Assembly: GCA_039028975.1 (NCBI GenBank)
Contig: JBCCHB010000033.1
Coordinates: 52,197 to 116,196 of the forward strand
Origin: JAHBNG01 sp039028975
GTDB taxonomy: Bacteria > Chloroflexota > Anaerolineae > Caldilineales > Caldilineaceae
Length of the DNA stretch: 64,000 nt
Direction: 5' to 3'
The notes beneath the pieces were generated by a model. The model saw only the letters and a program-made list of their open reading frames with translations. It did no database searches and was not told the origin of the DNA. This document shows, one piece after another, positions 36,524-46,101 of the stretch (its first letter is position 1; the number at the start of each line of letters is the position of its first letter). A program made the position numbers and the translations under genes.

Positions 36524-37144
36524 ATGAGCCCAAAATCAACCATCAGTACGCTCATTCAAATCATTGTCATTCTTACCCTAGCAGCCTGTGGTTCCTCCTC
36601 AAACGATAAAGAGGCCGCGGTTGCCGTCGCATTGCCCGAAACTGCAGCGACCCAAGAATATGAGGAGCCTCCACCTATAGCACGTTCGGAAGACAGTCTT
36701 GCTGTGGTTTCTGAGGAGTCAAAAGCCGAGGAATCGTCAGAACCCAACTCTACTGCGCTTACTTGGCAGACGTACGCCAATCCAGAAGGCTTTATCATCT
36801 CCTACCCGCCCCACTGGCAGCAAGCCATAACATCTGAAGCCAACGCACCAATGCAACAGGTCACGTTGAGTGGGCCAGAAGGGTTTGTGGAATTGAGCTG
36901 GGGTGTTGGCTTTGGTGGCGCTTGCCCCGAAGGCGTGCAGCCGATCCAGGTGGCCCAAGGCGAGTTGAATAGCTGCACCAGCCAATACCCGGATGGGCGC
37001 TATGCATGGAACCAGGTTTACGCGTCGCTACCCGATCCAGATGTTGGATTTGGTGCCCGGGCCGAAACAGTGGGGGCTGATCCCCTTGATTATGAGACCA
37101 TTCTGCAGATTTTTTCCACTTTAACTTTTGTCGAAAGCAACTAA
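36524..37144 (+). CDS. Lipoprotein with PsbP/DUF-like C-terminal domain
   Basis: The 206-residue product has a signal sequence with lipobox L19-A-A-C22, so the mature protein should be lipid-anchored at the outer face of the membrane. An acidic Ser/Glu linker (about 25-80) precedes a compact domain starting WQTYANPEGFIISYPPHWQQ, a block common to PsbP-like or hypothetical single-domain lipoproteins. Two Cys (CPEGVQ, NSCTSQ) may form a disulfide. Function unknown. Confidence 0.7.
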   Translation: MSPKSTISTLIQIIVILTLAACGSSSNDKEAAVAVALPETAATQEYEEPPPIARSEDSLAVVSEESKAEESSEPNSTALTWQTYANPEGFIISYPPHWQQAITSEANAPMQQVTLSGPEGFVELSWGVGFGGACPEGVQPIQVAQGELNSCTSQYPDGRYAWNQVYASLPDPDVGFGARAETVGADPLDYETILQIFSTLTFVESN

Positions 37145-37413
37145 CCGATTCGCCAGAGCGTCTGGCCCACATCGGCTGGGAAGGAACAAACGGTAGATAT
37201 CTTCGCATATCTGTTTGCATGAGGTATAAGTTCGGGAATTTACCAGGGTTTGACGCATGTGGTTACTGATGCTACTATAGCAGGGTTCAACTTTTACCCC
37301 TGATTATAGTCCACCGATAAAGTTTGGTCTCAGCTTTTGTTCGATACCCTCTGGAAGGTGTGTGAGGTAAGCCAAATCTGAATTGGTCATCTATAGAAGG
37401 CCAATAAATCCCT

Positions 37414-40400
37414 ATGTCGTCTTCTATCAAGATTAAACTACTCGGCGCACCGGCTATCATCGTCGATGGCCAGATGGTGACTGGCTTTATCTCCCACAAG
37501 GCCAACGCAGTAGTCTATTATGTGGCGGCTCAAGGCCAAACCCAAGCCAGGGAAACTCTGGCTACCCTATTGTGGACGGATTTCGGTGACGCCTCCGCAA
37601 AGAAGAACCTGCGCAATGTCCTCTCTAATCTACGCACGCTACTCGGCCCTCACCTCAACATTACCCGCAAGACCGTTGAATTGTTAGCCGAACCCCATAC
37701 TTCCGTAGATGCCTTTCGCCTGAAATCGCTGATACAGAATGCATTTCACTTGCCGTCAGATGAGCCAGAGCGACGCACTTTACTCGCCGAAGCGGTGGAC
37801 CTCTATCAAGGCGAGCTGCTGGAGGGCCTTCATCTTCCGGATGCAGAAGCCTTTGACGAATGGCTGCTCATGGAGAGGGAACGGTTTCATCTGCTCACGA
37901 TCCAAGCTATGAACGAACTAGTTGTGGGCAGCATTCCGTTGGGCCATTTGGGCGAGGGCATTGATTATGCCACCCAGTTGTTGGCCCTGAATTCACTACA
38001 CGAAGAAACCCATGCCAACCTGATGCTGTTATTGGCTCTAGATGGACAAACCAGCGCGGCCTTTACCCAGTATCGCACCTGTAAACGGCTATTGGATCAT
38101 GAATTTGGGTCAGAGCCTTCTGCAGAAACCGAGGCGATCTATGAACGAATCAAGGCTGGTGAGTTCAGCAAGCCGCTCCATCCGTCCCAAGGGCCATCCG
38201 CATCATCTTCATCACTCGCTTCCTTAGCACACCGGGCAACCGAGGAGCAAGCCACCAGAGAGCAGGGCACAACGCTGCGAGCCATCAACGAGGAGGCACC
38301 AGCCGTCAAAGAGGCAAACCCCTATCGCCTGCCACTTTCTCCTGGGCCGTTGATTGGGCGCTCCGAAGAGGTAAACAAGATTTGCAGCCAACTGCTCAGC
38401 CCAGCGTGCCGTATGCTCACTTTGCTTGGTCCAGGCGGGATCGGCAAGACTCGCCTTGCCATGGAAGCGGCCATTCAACTACAGGGTGAATTTGAGGATG
38501 GCGTCTGCTTTGTGTCACTGGCTGCTATCGACAAAGACAGGTTGCGCTTAGCAAGCACCATCGCCCGAGCATTAGGGCTACAAACGGGTGAGAACCAATC
38601 GCCGGAAGCGCTGATTCTGGCCCATATGGCTGACCGCAAAGTGCTGTTGGTTCTTGATAACTACGAACATCTGGCGGGCGAGGTTGAGTTGCTGCTTCAG
38701 GTTCACTGCAGTGCCCCCAACGTGACCCTCTTACTCACCTCGCGCGTGCGGCTCAACTTAATCGGTGAGGTGCTCTATCCTGTATCGGGTCTGATGCTTC
38801 CCCCTGCGGATTGGCAACCAGGAGTAGCCCCAGCCCTGTTGGATCCAGGCCTGCCTACATCTGAAAAGAGTCTACTGGCCCGATATACGGCTGCAGAGCT
38901 CTTTATGAGCACAGCCCAACGGGTGCAGCCCAACTTTGCTCTTGGCCAGTGTGAGGCCGCGGCCGTCGTACGAATCTGCCACTTGGTCGATGGCATTCCA
39001 CTGGCTTTGGAGTTGGCTGCGGGCTGGATCCGCCTACTCTCCTGCACCGAAATTGCCACCGAAATTGAAAGTAGCCTGGACATTCTCTCCTCTACCGCCC
39101 CAGATAGGCCCAAGCGGCACCGCAGTCTGCGCCATCTCTTGGGCTACTCGTGGAGACTCCTCACCCAAGAAGAACAGAATTCTCTCTTGCGGCTAACGGT
39201 CTTTCGCGGCAGCTTTGACCGTAAAGCCGCGGCCCAGATCGCCCAAGCATCGCTGCCTACGTTAGCAGGTTTGATGGACAAATCGTTTATCCAGCTCACT
39301 GACACCGGTCGCTATGAGCTTCATGAGCTGTTGCGTCAATTTGCCTCCGAGAAATTAGTGGAAGTCAGTCAGGCTGGCTCATCTGGGACTGGTTCAACTG
39401 GCTTTGATTCAGTAGGACATCTCTCTCCGCCAGTTCTTCCGGATAGTGCTCTTCCAGATACTGCTCCTTCAAATACTGCTCCTCCAGATGCCGAATCTCT
39501 AGCCCTGACCCATGCCAACTTCTATCTTGACCAGCTTCGTGAAATGGGTGACGAGATTAATGGGCCCAAAGCCAATGAGTGGCTGATCCGGTTGCGAGTC
39601 GATGAAGAGAATATCCAACGCGCCTGGCACTATGCGACGACCGCAGGCCCTCTTGATAAGCTCTATGAAAATGTCATGGCGGCCATTCCGTTCTACACTG
39701 TTAGCGGTCGCAATGTGGAAATCAACCAGATCCTGAGTTACGCTATTGAGCGGCTGCAAATGCAGTTGGATCTACCTTCCCTACCCAATATGAATGCTCA
39801 GTGGTTAGAGGCAATGGCCCTTCCTCGAAGCAAAGTTGAGGTCTTACTTTCGCTATTAGAGGAGAAGGCAACGATTCTCAACCACATCGGTCACTACCAT
39901 GAAGCGATTGCACTGGTGCAGCAGACCATTAAGATGGCTGAACTATTGGGATTGCCCCACCAGCTCATCCAGGCGTATAGCGTCTGGGGTGGTGCGCTCT
40001 CTTATCTCTCTGATCCCACGGCCTATGAGCCACTAGAAAAGGCCTTGGAGATTGCCAGAGCGTCTAATTTACCCGAGCGCGAGTCCGTTCTTTTGCGTAT
40101 GTTGGGTCTCTATTACTTCAAGGAAAGCCACTTTACCAAGTCCCACGACTTCTATGAACAATCTTTGGCGCTCTCCCGCCGCACGAAAAATTGGCAAGAA
40201 GAAGCCCTCACATTGACCAGCATGGGCTGGGTGTTAGAGCGGATGGGGGAATTTGAGCGCGCCCAGATCATGCTTGAGCACTCTTACGGGATCTGCAAGC
40301 AGATGGACTTTCCGTACGGTGGGGCCAGAGCACTGCAGGGGCTGGGTACGCTAGCGACCATTTTGGGTGATCTCTATGGGGCTGCCCAGAGACATACCCA

Positions 40401-41118
40401 GGCCATTGTGGTTGCAGCCAAATCTAGTGAATCCCAACGCGAGGCCGCCAATCGTTACTTTCTCGGCGGCGTCTACGCCCGCTCTGGCAATGTGGCCCCA
40501 GCGAGAAGCAGCTTGGAGAAGGCCATTGAGCTCTCCCGGGAAATTGATGATCGTCTCACCGAAAGCCTTTCTCTATCGCAACTCGGTTATATTGAGACGG
40601 GCTGGGGAAGCGAGGCCGAAGCCCATCTCTTCTTAGAGCAGGCCCTGGCCATTGGCGTCGAATTGGATAACATTGAAGCCAAAGCCGCGGCCTATCAGGG
40701 TCTAGGCTGGCTGCATCTAAAAGCCCATCAGCCAAATGAAGCAAGCCATTTTTTTGAAGAGGAGCAGCGGTTGAAGCAGCAGTGGGATCAGCCCTACGCA
40801 ACCATCGATGCCCAAACGGGTCTGGCCCAGGGTGCCTTAGCCCAAAACAATTTTACAGAAGCCTTAGAGATCTGCGCGCCCCTGGTGGATTTTCTGACCG
40901 CTGGTTCCCTGAATGGCGTTACCCGTTTAGCCAATACATTCCTGGCCTGCCACCAAGCCCTCTTACAGCAAAGCCCACCTAAAGCCGCCCAAATCGCCCA
41001 AGCTGGGCAAAAAGTCCTTCACGAGATGGCCGACAAATTCCCCGAAAGCCATCAGCGTGAACTCTTTTTACATCAGGTTCCCGCAAACCATGCACTGTTG
41101 GCGATTGATGGTGGATAG
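37414..41118 (+). CDS. SARP/LuxR-AfsR-like regulator: BTAD, ATPase, long TPR
   Basis: The 1234 residues contain a winged-helix DNA-binding domain (1-95, IKLLGAPAIIVDGQ start), BTAD (100-250), a Ser-rich linker, an AAA/NB-ARC domain with GPGGIGKTR near residue 338 and LLVLDNYEH, a Pro/Ser-rich insert near 660-690 made of DTAPSN-like repeats, and TPRs to the end. It is more like the plant-R-gene-type regulators of the MalT/AfsR family than the two cassette SARPs. It reads the same way as the GGACG promoter P7, which lies 39 bp after its stop. Confidence 0.88.
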   Translation: MSSSIKIKLLGAPAIIVDGQMVTGFISHKANAVVYYVAAQGQTQARETLATLLWTDFGDASAKKNLRNVLSNLRTLLGPHLNITRKTVELLAEPHTSVDAFRLKSLIQNAFHLPSDEPERRTLLAEAVDLYQGELLEGLHLPDAEAFDEWLLMERERFHLLTIQAMNELVVGSIPLGHLGEGIDYATQLLALNSLHEETHANLMLLLALDGQTSAAFTQYRTCKRLLDHEFGSEPSAETEAIYERIKAGEFSKPLHPSQGPSASSSSLASLAHRATEEQATREQGTTLRAINEEAPAVKEANPYRLPLSPGPLIGRSEEVNKICSQLLSPACRMLTLLGPGGIGKTRLAMEAAIQLQGEFEDGVCFVSLAAIDKDRLRLASTIARALGLQTGENQSPEALILAHMADRKVLLVLDNYEHLAGEVELLLQVHCSAPNVTLLLTSRVRLNLIGEVLYPVSGLMLPPADWQPGVAPALLDPGLPTSEKSLLARYTAAELFMSTAQRVQPNFALGQCEAAAVVRICHLVDGIPLALELAAGWIRLLSCTEIATEIESSLDILSSTAPDRPKRHRSLRHLLGYSWRLLTQEEQNSLLRLTVFRGSFDRKAAAQIAQASLPTLAGLMDKSFIQLTDTGRYELHELLRQFASEKLVEVSQAGSSGTGSTGFDSVGHLSPPVLPDSALPDTAPSNTAPPDAESLALTHANFYLDQLREMGDEINGPKANEWLIRLRVDEENIQRAWHYATTAGPLDKLYENVMAAIPFYTVSGRNVEINQILSYAIERLQMQLDLPSLPNMNAQWLEAMALPRSKVEVLLSLLEEKATILNHIGHYHEAIALVQQTIKMAELLGLPHQLIQAYSVWGGALSYLSDPTAYEPLEKALEIARASNLPERESVLLRMLGLYYFKESHFTKSHDFYEQSLALSRRTKNWQEEALTLTSMGWVLERMGEFERAQIMLEHSYGICKQMDFPYGGARALQGLGTLATILGDLYGAAQRHTQAIVVAAKSSESQREAANRYFLGGVYARSGNVAPARSSLEKAIELSREIDDRLTESLSLSQLGYIETGWGSEAEAHLFLEQALAIGVELDNIEAKAAAYQGLGWLHLKAHQPNEASHFFEEEQRLKQQWDQPYATIDAQTGLAQGALAQNNFTEALEICAPLVDFLTAGSLNGVTRLANTFLACHQALLQQSPPKAAQIAQAGQKVLHEMADKFPESHQRELFLHQVPANHALLAIDGG

Positions 41119-41156
41119 TCACCGACCCCAGACTCACAGAAGAACAGACCTCCCCT

Positions 41157-41187
41157 GGACGATCTCTGGACGTTTGGCCGCTATACT
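41157..41187 (+). promoter_or_regulatory. SARP-type promoter P7 (two GGACG repeats)
   Basis: GGACGAT at 41157 and GGACGTT at 41168 are 11 bp apart; TATACT at 41182-41187 starts exactly 14 bp after the second start. It has fewer repeats but a better -10 than the other boxes. The next open frame is the small ORF at 41242. Confidence 0.6.
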
Positions 41188-41241
41188 TCATGTATTCCAA
41201 CTCGGTACTCCCTCGATTGAGCTGGAGTCCACCCAAGAAAG

Positions 41242-41397
41242 ATGGGCAATCGAATCCTGTGGGAACAAAATTTCCGGGATGAATTCTCTGATGAAAGGGG
41301 TATTGAAGCCATTGGGGATCCGTCTCGGAAGTTCTCAGGATTCACCTCTCTAGTTGGTGTGACATGGGGAAGCGCCAAACTGCGCAAGATTCGATAA
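41242..41397 (+). CDS. Possible 51-residue protein downstream of P7
   Basis: ATG 41242 opens 51 codons (MGNRILWEQNFRDEFSDERG...) ending at TAA 41395-41397. The product is charged, with no signal peptide, and no homologue is recognised. Translation support is weak (AAGAAAG just upstream). It is listed because a SARP-type promoter lies 55 bp before it and no other gene explains that promoter except the AraC gene at 41432, which appears to have its own. Confidence 0.35.
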   Translation: MGNRILWEQNFRDEFSDERGIEAIGDPSRKFSGFTSLVGVTWGSAKLRKIR

Positions 41398-41418
41398 GTA
41401 TTTTGCCTGCGCCCCTGC

Positions 41419-41424
41419 TATAAT
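41419..41424 (+). promoter_or_regulatory. -10 hexamer implying leaderless AraC mRNA
   Basis: TATAAT ends seven bases before the ATG at 41432, so transcription would begin at or next to the start codon. No good -35 is seen at the normal spacing. Confidence 0.45.
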
Positions 41425-41431
41425 AGGTCAC

Positions 41432-42367
41432 ATGCTCCACTACAAACCCAAACCACCCACAAAACCATACTATCTCGTCCACGGTGCAGACAACACCTAC
41501 TACGCCTGTCGTGCTGAGAGGCCTATGCTTTCCATCAAGTGCATGTTCAACGGCCCTGCAACGTATGAAACAGACGATGGTGGGCGTTTTGTGGTGGATG
41601 ACAACAGCTATCTGATTTTAAACCATCAACAGCCTTACACGCTGGTGAAGGATGGGGTAACGCCTGTCGAGACATTTTGCCTCTTCTTGGGTGACGAACT
41701 AATCCAGGACGTCGTTCACGCGGCCAATCGGATCGATACCAATCTCTTGGACGAACCCGTCGCTGCCTCTGCCCAACCCTTTCACTTCCTTGAAAAGCTC
41801 TATCCTCACGATAAGCTGGTTTCACCCTATATTCAGCAGATGCGAGCTGAAGGCAAACGATACAGTAATTGCAATCAACAAGTCTACTCAGCTTCGTTTG
41901 AAAACAACGGCCAGATAGAAGAGGCTCTACACGGTCTGCTTCTGGCCATGATACAGACCCAAACTAACCTATTTCGAGAGATTGAGCAACTGCCTCCGGC
42001 TCGCTACGCGACACGTGTTGAGCTATACCAGCGCCTCTATCGAGCCAGAGACTACATTCATGCCACTTTGGCAGAGCCACTTTCTTTAGCAGATATTGCC
42101 CAAGTGGTCCATCTCTCCCCCCATCACTTTCTGCGTGCATTTAAAGAAGCCTTTGGCATAACACCCCATATGTATCTTACCCAGAAACGCATAGAACGAG
42201 CACAATACCTGTTGACCCATACAACTCATTCCATTACCGATATCTGTCTGGAAATTGGCTATGAAAGTCCAAGTTCGTTCAGTAACCTCTTCCGACGCCA
42301 AACAGGATTATCCCCGCGTGCTTATCGGAAAAGGTACTTGGATAGGCAGCCCTTTTTCTTTGGGTAG
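41432..42367 (+). CDS. AraC-family transcriptional regulator
   Basis: The 311-residue product has an N-terminal sensing part of cupin type (about 1-110, FVVDDNSYLILNHQQPYT), a linker, and a C-terminal pair of helix-turn-helix motifs (LADIAQVVHLSPHHFLRAFK and ITDICLEIGYESPSSFSNLF) with the family end GLSPRAYRKRY. Likely senses a small molecule. It appears leaderless from TATAAT at 41419. The next gene follows in the same direction. Confidence 0.9.
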   Translation: MLHYKPKPPTKPYYLVHGADNTYYACRAERPMLSIKCMFNGPATYETDDGGRFVVDDNSYLILNHQQPYTLVKDGVTPVETFCLFLGDELIQDVVHAANRIDTNLLDEPVAASAQPFHFLEKLYPHDKLVSPYIQQMRAEGKRYSNCNQQVYSASFENNGQIEEALHGLLLAMIQTQTNLFREIEQLPPARYATRVELYQRLYRARDYIHATLAEPLSLADIAQVVHLSPHHFLRAFKEAFGITPHMYLTQKRIERAQYLLTHTTHSITDICLEIGYESPSSFSNLFRRQTGLSPRAYRKRYLDRQPFFFG

Positions 42368-42503
42368 ATGGTGTCGCATGTGGATCGAGGCGCGTTTTGC
42401 TGGTCAAGAAAAAGGATCGGGAACAACGATTCTTCGTGATTCTAATAGAATTTTGCCCTATATTGCTCACTTGTCACTTGCCTACCCCTTAATGGAGGAT
42501 CTC

Positions 42504-43529
42504 ATGCAACCAACCCAAGATCAAATCAAAGAATTTGTCTTAGCAGCCCATGCCGATTTGGGCAAAGTACAATCCCTTTTGGAAACGGAGCCGTCGCTCC
42601 TTAACGAACGCTATATCGAATTCAACGAGACCGCGCTGGAGGCTGCGTCCCACATGGGCCATCGTCCCATCGCAGAGCATCTGCTGGCCAAGGGTGCCCC
42701 GCTCACCATCTGCGCAGCGGCCATGCTTGGGCATATCGATGACGTGGCTGAATTTTTAGATCGGGGGCCAAATCTGGTTCATGCCCAGGGTGCTCACGGC
42801 ATTCCACTTATCTACCACGCAGCCTTAAGTGGCAACACTGATATCACTGCTCTACTGCTCGCCTTGGGTGGGGGTGAAGGGATAGAAGATACCCTTCATG
42901 CAGCGGTAAAATTTGGCCACATAGAGATGACCCGCTGGCTGCTGAATCATGGTGCCAAGGCAAATGTAAAGGACTTTCAAGGAAGGACACCGATCCAAGT
43001 GGCCAATGAGAAGGGACTTTCAGAGATTGCCGAACTGATAAACAATGTCATTACGTTGAGAGTTGCTACCGCTGATGACATTCCGGCAATTCAAAGCATG
43101 GGCCGGAAGTCTCGGCAGGTGGCATACGTGGACACGGGGCTGATGGCCGCAGAAGAGAACGCCAAGACGCTAGAGGGAGCATGGTCAGTCGAAGCGTTGA
43201 CCACATCGATCACTACCCCACGCAACCATGCTATTGTCGCCATCGATGGCGAGCAGATCATTGGCTATCTAAGCGGCCGATATAAGGAACCACAGGACGA
43301 AGGGCAAGTAAGACTCTACCGCATCTATTTAGATCCAGACTATTGGGGACAGCAGATCGGGTATCGCATGTGGCAAAGCTATCGTCAGGCACTCACCCAA
43401 GATGTCAAACGCATCGATGTAGGTGTCTTTGTCGGCAATGAACGCGCAACCCGCTTCTATCAACGCATAGGGTTTCGGATTATGGGTACGGAAGATGGAA
43501 CGCATCGACTTCAGATGTGGTTGGGTTAA
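42504..43529 (+). CDS. Ankyrin-repeat and GNAT acetyltransferase fusion
   Basis: ATG 42504 follows GGAGG five bases upstream; upstream in-frame starts overlap the AraC gene and are less likely. The 341 residues hold about five ankyrin repeats (1-185; for example TALEAASHMGHRPIAEHLLA, TPIQVANEKGLSEIAELI) joined to a GNAT domain (190-341; IRVATADDIPAIQSMGRK, and the acetyl-CoA loop region YLDPDYWGQQIGYRMWQ, then NERATRFYQRIGFR). The substrate is unknown; the ankyrin part probably recruits it. This domain combination is uncommon. Confidence 0.85.
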   Translation: MQPTQDQIKEFVLAAHADLGKVQSLLETEPSLLNERYIEFNETALEAASHMGHRPIAEHLLAKGAPLTICAAAMLGHIDDVAEFLDRGPNLVHAQGAHGIPLIYHAALSGNTDITALLLALGGGEGIEDTLHAAVKFGHIEMTRWLLNHGAKANVKDFQGRTPIQVANEKGLSEIAELINNVITLRVATADDIPAIQSMGRKSRQVAYVDTGLMAAEENAKTLEGAWSVEALTTSITTPRNHAIVAIDGEQIIGYLSGRYKEPQDEGQVRLYRIYLDPDYWGQQIGYRMWQSYRQALTQDVKRIDVGVFVGNERATRFYQRIGFRIMGTEDGTHRLQMWLG

Positions 43530-43566
43530 AGCAAATACCGACTGAAATAGTTAGGTGAAAACCGGA

Positions 43567-43633
43567 AAAGAATATACCAGCATTCTAGTCAGGGCTTATG
43601 ACGAAACACCCTAGTACTACTGGTATATTCTTT
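43567..43633. terminator. 14-bp inverted repeat between convergent genes
   Basis: AAAGAATATACCAG (43567-43580) is perfectly inverted at 43620-43633 and is followed by CTC. It separates the gene ending at 43529 from the convergent gene ending at 43702, and suits a two-way terminator; a small mobile hairpin is the alternative. Confidence 0.55.
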
Positions 43634-43701
43634 CTCTGAAATCCCCTTATATCCAAGCCTTGATAAGAATATGTACAGCTTTGAAATCGACCGCTGTTTA
43701 G

Positions 43702-45837
43702 CTACCTTGGAACATCTAACTCCTGCATCCACAGTGACTCGGTTATGTAGTCAATGCCCGAACGTAGATGACGACGGTACGTGCTAAAGGGGAGATCCAG
43801 TAACTCAGCCGCCAGCTCCTGGGTTTCTGCAGGCTGAAAGTAAGTGTGATGGACGGCCCGATGGAATTTGAGCTGGCGTGGTGTAGCTTGCAGTTTGGTC
43901 GCTGCCTCTTGGAGTAGGGTGCGCAGTGCGCCAGTCCGATCTTCGGTATCGTTGGATCCGCTTGCTCGATCTAAAACAAGACGTGAGTGTAGCAAAGGAT
44001 TTTTGCCCAATTCGTTGGGATCATGAAAGCTGCGCAGGGCGTCGTGTATAGAGGCGGTAAATTCGTCCTGACTTAGGACTATCAGGGACTCGGGGACAGG
44101 CGGTTTGCTATGGACCACGCCCATGGAGATTTCTCGTTCAGCCAGTAGATTGAGCCATGAAATGGGCGAGACAACCCGCCAATCATGACCGTAGACACCG
44201 AATTTCTGCCCACCAATAATAAAATCAGCCATCTCAAAGCGATGTAGATCAGCATAGGCAAAGCCTGCAGACCAGAAATCGGGCTCGGCACAGGGCAAAA
44301 GGGTAAAAGCCAATCCAGGCGTGGTTAAGTAATGTTGTACGATGGTCACAAAGATGTGACTTTGTGCCGGAGAGACGCTCTGGTAAGTATCCTTAGCCAA
44401 CCAGTAGCGAAAGAGAGTAGCTCGCTCACCTGACCGCAGGGGGGTTTGACTCTCTAGAAGATGCCAGGCTGCATCAATAGCAGGATCGGCGGTGCGATCA
44501 GCACCATTGGTACGCTCCAAAGCAACCAACATAAGCATACCTGCCATCTGACCATTGCTATCCCGAATCACAACGGTCTCCTGGGCAGCATGATCTAGCC
44601 AGGCTGCCGCCATTCGTGCCGAGTCCTCGCCTTCATGCTCCTCAATCATCCCCAAAACCTCTTCCTTCTCCTCGTTCTTCATCTCGTCAGTAAAGACGGC
44701 TCCTCCTTCTTGCCAATCGAAAATCTGACGAACGACCGGATTGTCTCGATGCAAAAAGGTGTAATCGTGGAGTAAACTCTGCTGTTCCTGGGCGTTCGCT
44801 ACTCCGAACTGCTTCATATAGACGGCGCGAGCGCGAGCATGAAGATCCGCATATTGATCCGCATTGCGCCAGCGTAGATCAGTGACCAACGCCTCCCTGG
44901 CCAAATCATGAAGAAAGATGCCGCCTACTTCCGCATCCATAAATGAGAGATTTCGCATCCACGCAAAGATAGCCTGGGCATTCTCCCCTATCATCTCCGT
45001 TAGTAATGGTTCATCTAGCAAACGAACCATTGCGCAGGCTTCCAGAGCCATCCGATGTTCGGAAGTTGGTACATGCTCGATAAAGCGTTCGACCAATGCG
45101 GCAACTACATTAGGAGCTGAGTCAGCACGAAATTCGTCATCGTTTTGCTGGTGAAGTTCAGCAACCAGAGAAAGAGCCAAGGGATGGCCGTGGGTAAAAT
45201 CTAGAATAGCTTGATGTTGACGAGCCGGAATCTGTCGCTTGTTCAAGAAAGCTGCGCTCTCATCAGGGTCCAGGTTACGCAGTTGAATCGAGCGGACAAA
45301 AGGCTGCCAGCCGGGGTCAGTTCGCCAGCCAATGGACGGAGCAGCACGTCCAGATAAGACGGTTAGACTATGGGCTGGCATTTTTGGAAAGAACTCGTCT
45401 CGAAGCCAGCTATCTAAAGGGGCCAACAACTCAAACGTATCAATCAACAGCACGGTAGAAGTATTCTGCCGAGTTATCCGTTCTTGAGCTGTTGCATTGT
45501 AGCTGCCATTGTAGCTGCCATTGTAGCTGCCATTATGGTTGTTGTGATTATCGTTTTCATTGAAACTTGCCTGTAACGCCTTCTGAAAGGCAGTAGGAGA
45601 TGGTTCTATGCTACGGGCATCCAAGTAGATGGTGGCACAACCCATCTCCTGGGCGATGCGGGTAAATTCGCACAGAAGCGTACTTTTGCCAACCCCACCC
45701 GGACCATACAGATGAAGAATGTTAAAGGGAAGGTCATCGCAAGCAAGCGCGCTGCGGAACAGCTCGCGTTCCGCGGTTCGCCCTACAAACTGACTCTGTC
45801 GCGCCGACTCGACTCGTTCTGCCAAAGATAGTGTCAT
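43702..45837 (-). CDS. STAND/AAA ATPase with C-terminal winged helix
   Basis: The 711 residues begin with an NB-ARC/AAA-like module: FVGRTAERELFRSAL, Walker A G45-PGGVGKST53, and Walker B VLLIDTFELL. A (NGSY)3 low-complexity insert near residue 103 comes from a 12-bp tandem repeat. The middle is helical. The last 90 residues (ATPRQLKFHRAVHHTYF...LPFSTYRRHLRSGIDYI) look like a DNA-binding domain. Similar ATPases are frequent signalling regulators in Chloroflexota. The signal and target are unknown. Confidence 0.75.
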   Translation of the reverse strand: MTLSLAERVESARQSQFVGRTAERELFRSALACDDLPFNILHLYGPGGVGKSTLLCEFTRIAQEMGCATIYLDARSIEPSPTAFQKALQASFNENDNHNNHNGSYNGSYNGSYNATAQERITRQNTSTVLLIDTFELLAPLDSWLRDEFFPKMPAHSLTVLSGRAAPSIGWRTDPGWQPFVRSIQLRNLDPDESAAFLNKRQIPARQHQAILDFTHGHPLALSLVAELHQQNDDEFRADSAPNVVAALVERFIEHVPTSEHRMALEACAMVRLLDEPLLTEMIGENAQAIFAWMRNLSFMDAEVGGIFLHDLAREALVTDLRWRNADQYADLHARARAVYMKQFGVANAQEQQSLLHDYTFLHRDNPVVRQIFDWQEGGAVFTDEMKNEEKEEVLGMIEEHEGEDSARMAAAWLDHAAQETVVIRDSNGQMAGMLMLVALERTNGADRTADPAIDAAWHLLESQTPLRSGERATLFRYWLAKDTYQSVSPAQSHIFVTIVQHYLTTPGLAFTLLPCAEPDFWSAGFAYADLHRFEMADFIIGGQKFGVYGHDWRVVSPISWLNLLAEREISMGVVHSKPPVPESLIVLSQDEFTASIHDALRSFHDPNELGKNPLLHSRLVLDRASGSNDTEDRTGALRTLLQEAATKLQATPRQLKFHRAVHHTYFQPAETQELAAELLDLPFSTYRRHLRSGIDYITESLWMQELDVPR
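45495..45530. repeat. 12-bp tandem repeat, three units, in coding sequence
   Basis: CATTGTAGCTGC occurs three times in a row, with a fourth partial unit. It encodes NGSY repeats in the ATPase and keeps the reading frame; the copy number may vary among strains. Confidence 0.8.
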
Positions 45838-46004
45838 GGTTTCCTTCTCCAGAGTTGCACTGAGTGGATAGCTTTCGCTTTCAAATAAGTCTGTTTTCTA
45901 TCTTAGCGAGTCCGTGTGAACACATTGCGAATAAAGTGCGAAGTTGGAGGAGGTGGTGAGTACTTTTCCCTGCTTTCCAGGCTCCACCCATCAGATACCA
46001 ATGC

Positions 46005-46032
46005 TTGACTTCGCCTGACTTTGAGATATAAT
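46005..46032 (+). promoter_or_regulatory. Sigma70-type promoter of the KAS III gene
   Basis: TTGACT (46005-46010), a 16-bp spacer and TATAAT (46027-46032). Transcription would start near 46039, which leaves the TTG at 46045 and ATGs at 46087 and 46102 as possible starts. Confidence 0.7.
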
Positions 46033-46101
46033 CCCTCATAAAAGTTGTCTCGTTCATCTATTCACAACTTCGCTTCCCTTTTAACTATGGATCAATCACA
46101 T

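Noticed and set aside
41057..41353. 98-codon open frame overlapping the SARP end
   Set aside because: It overlaps the end of a clear SARP gene in another frame and crosses promoter P7.
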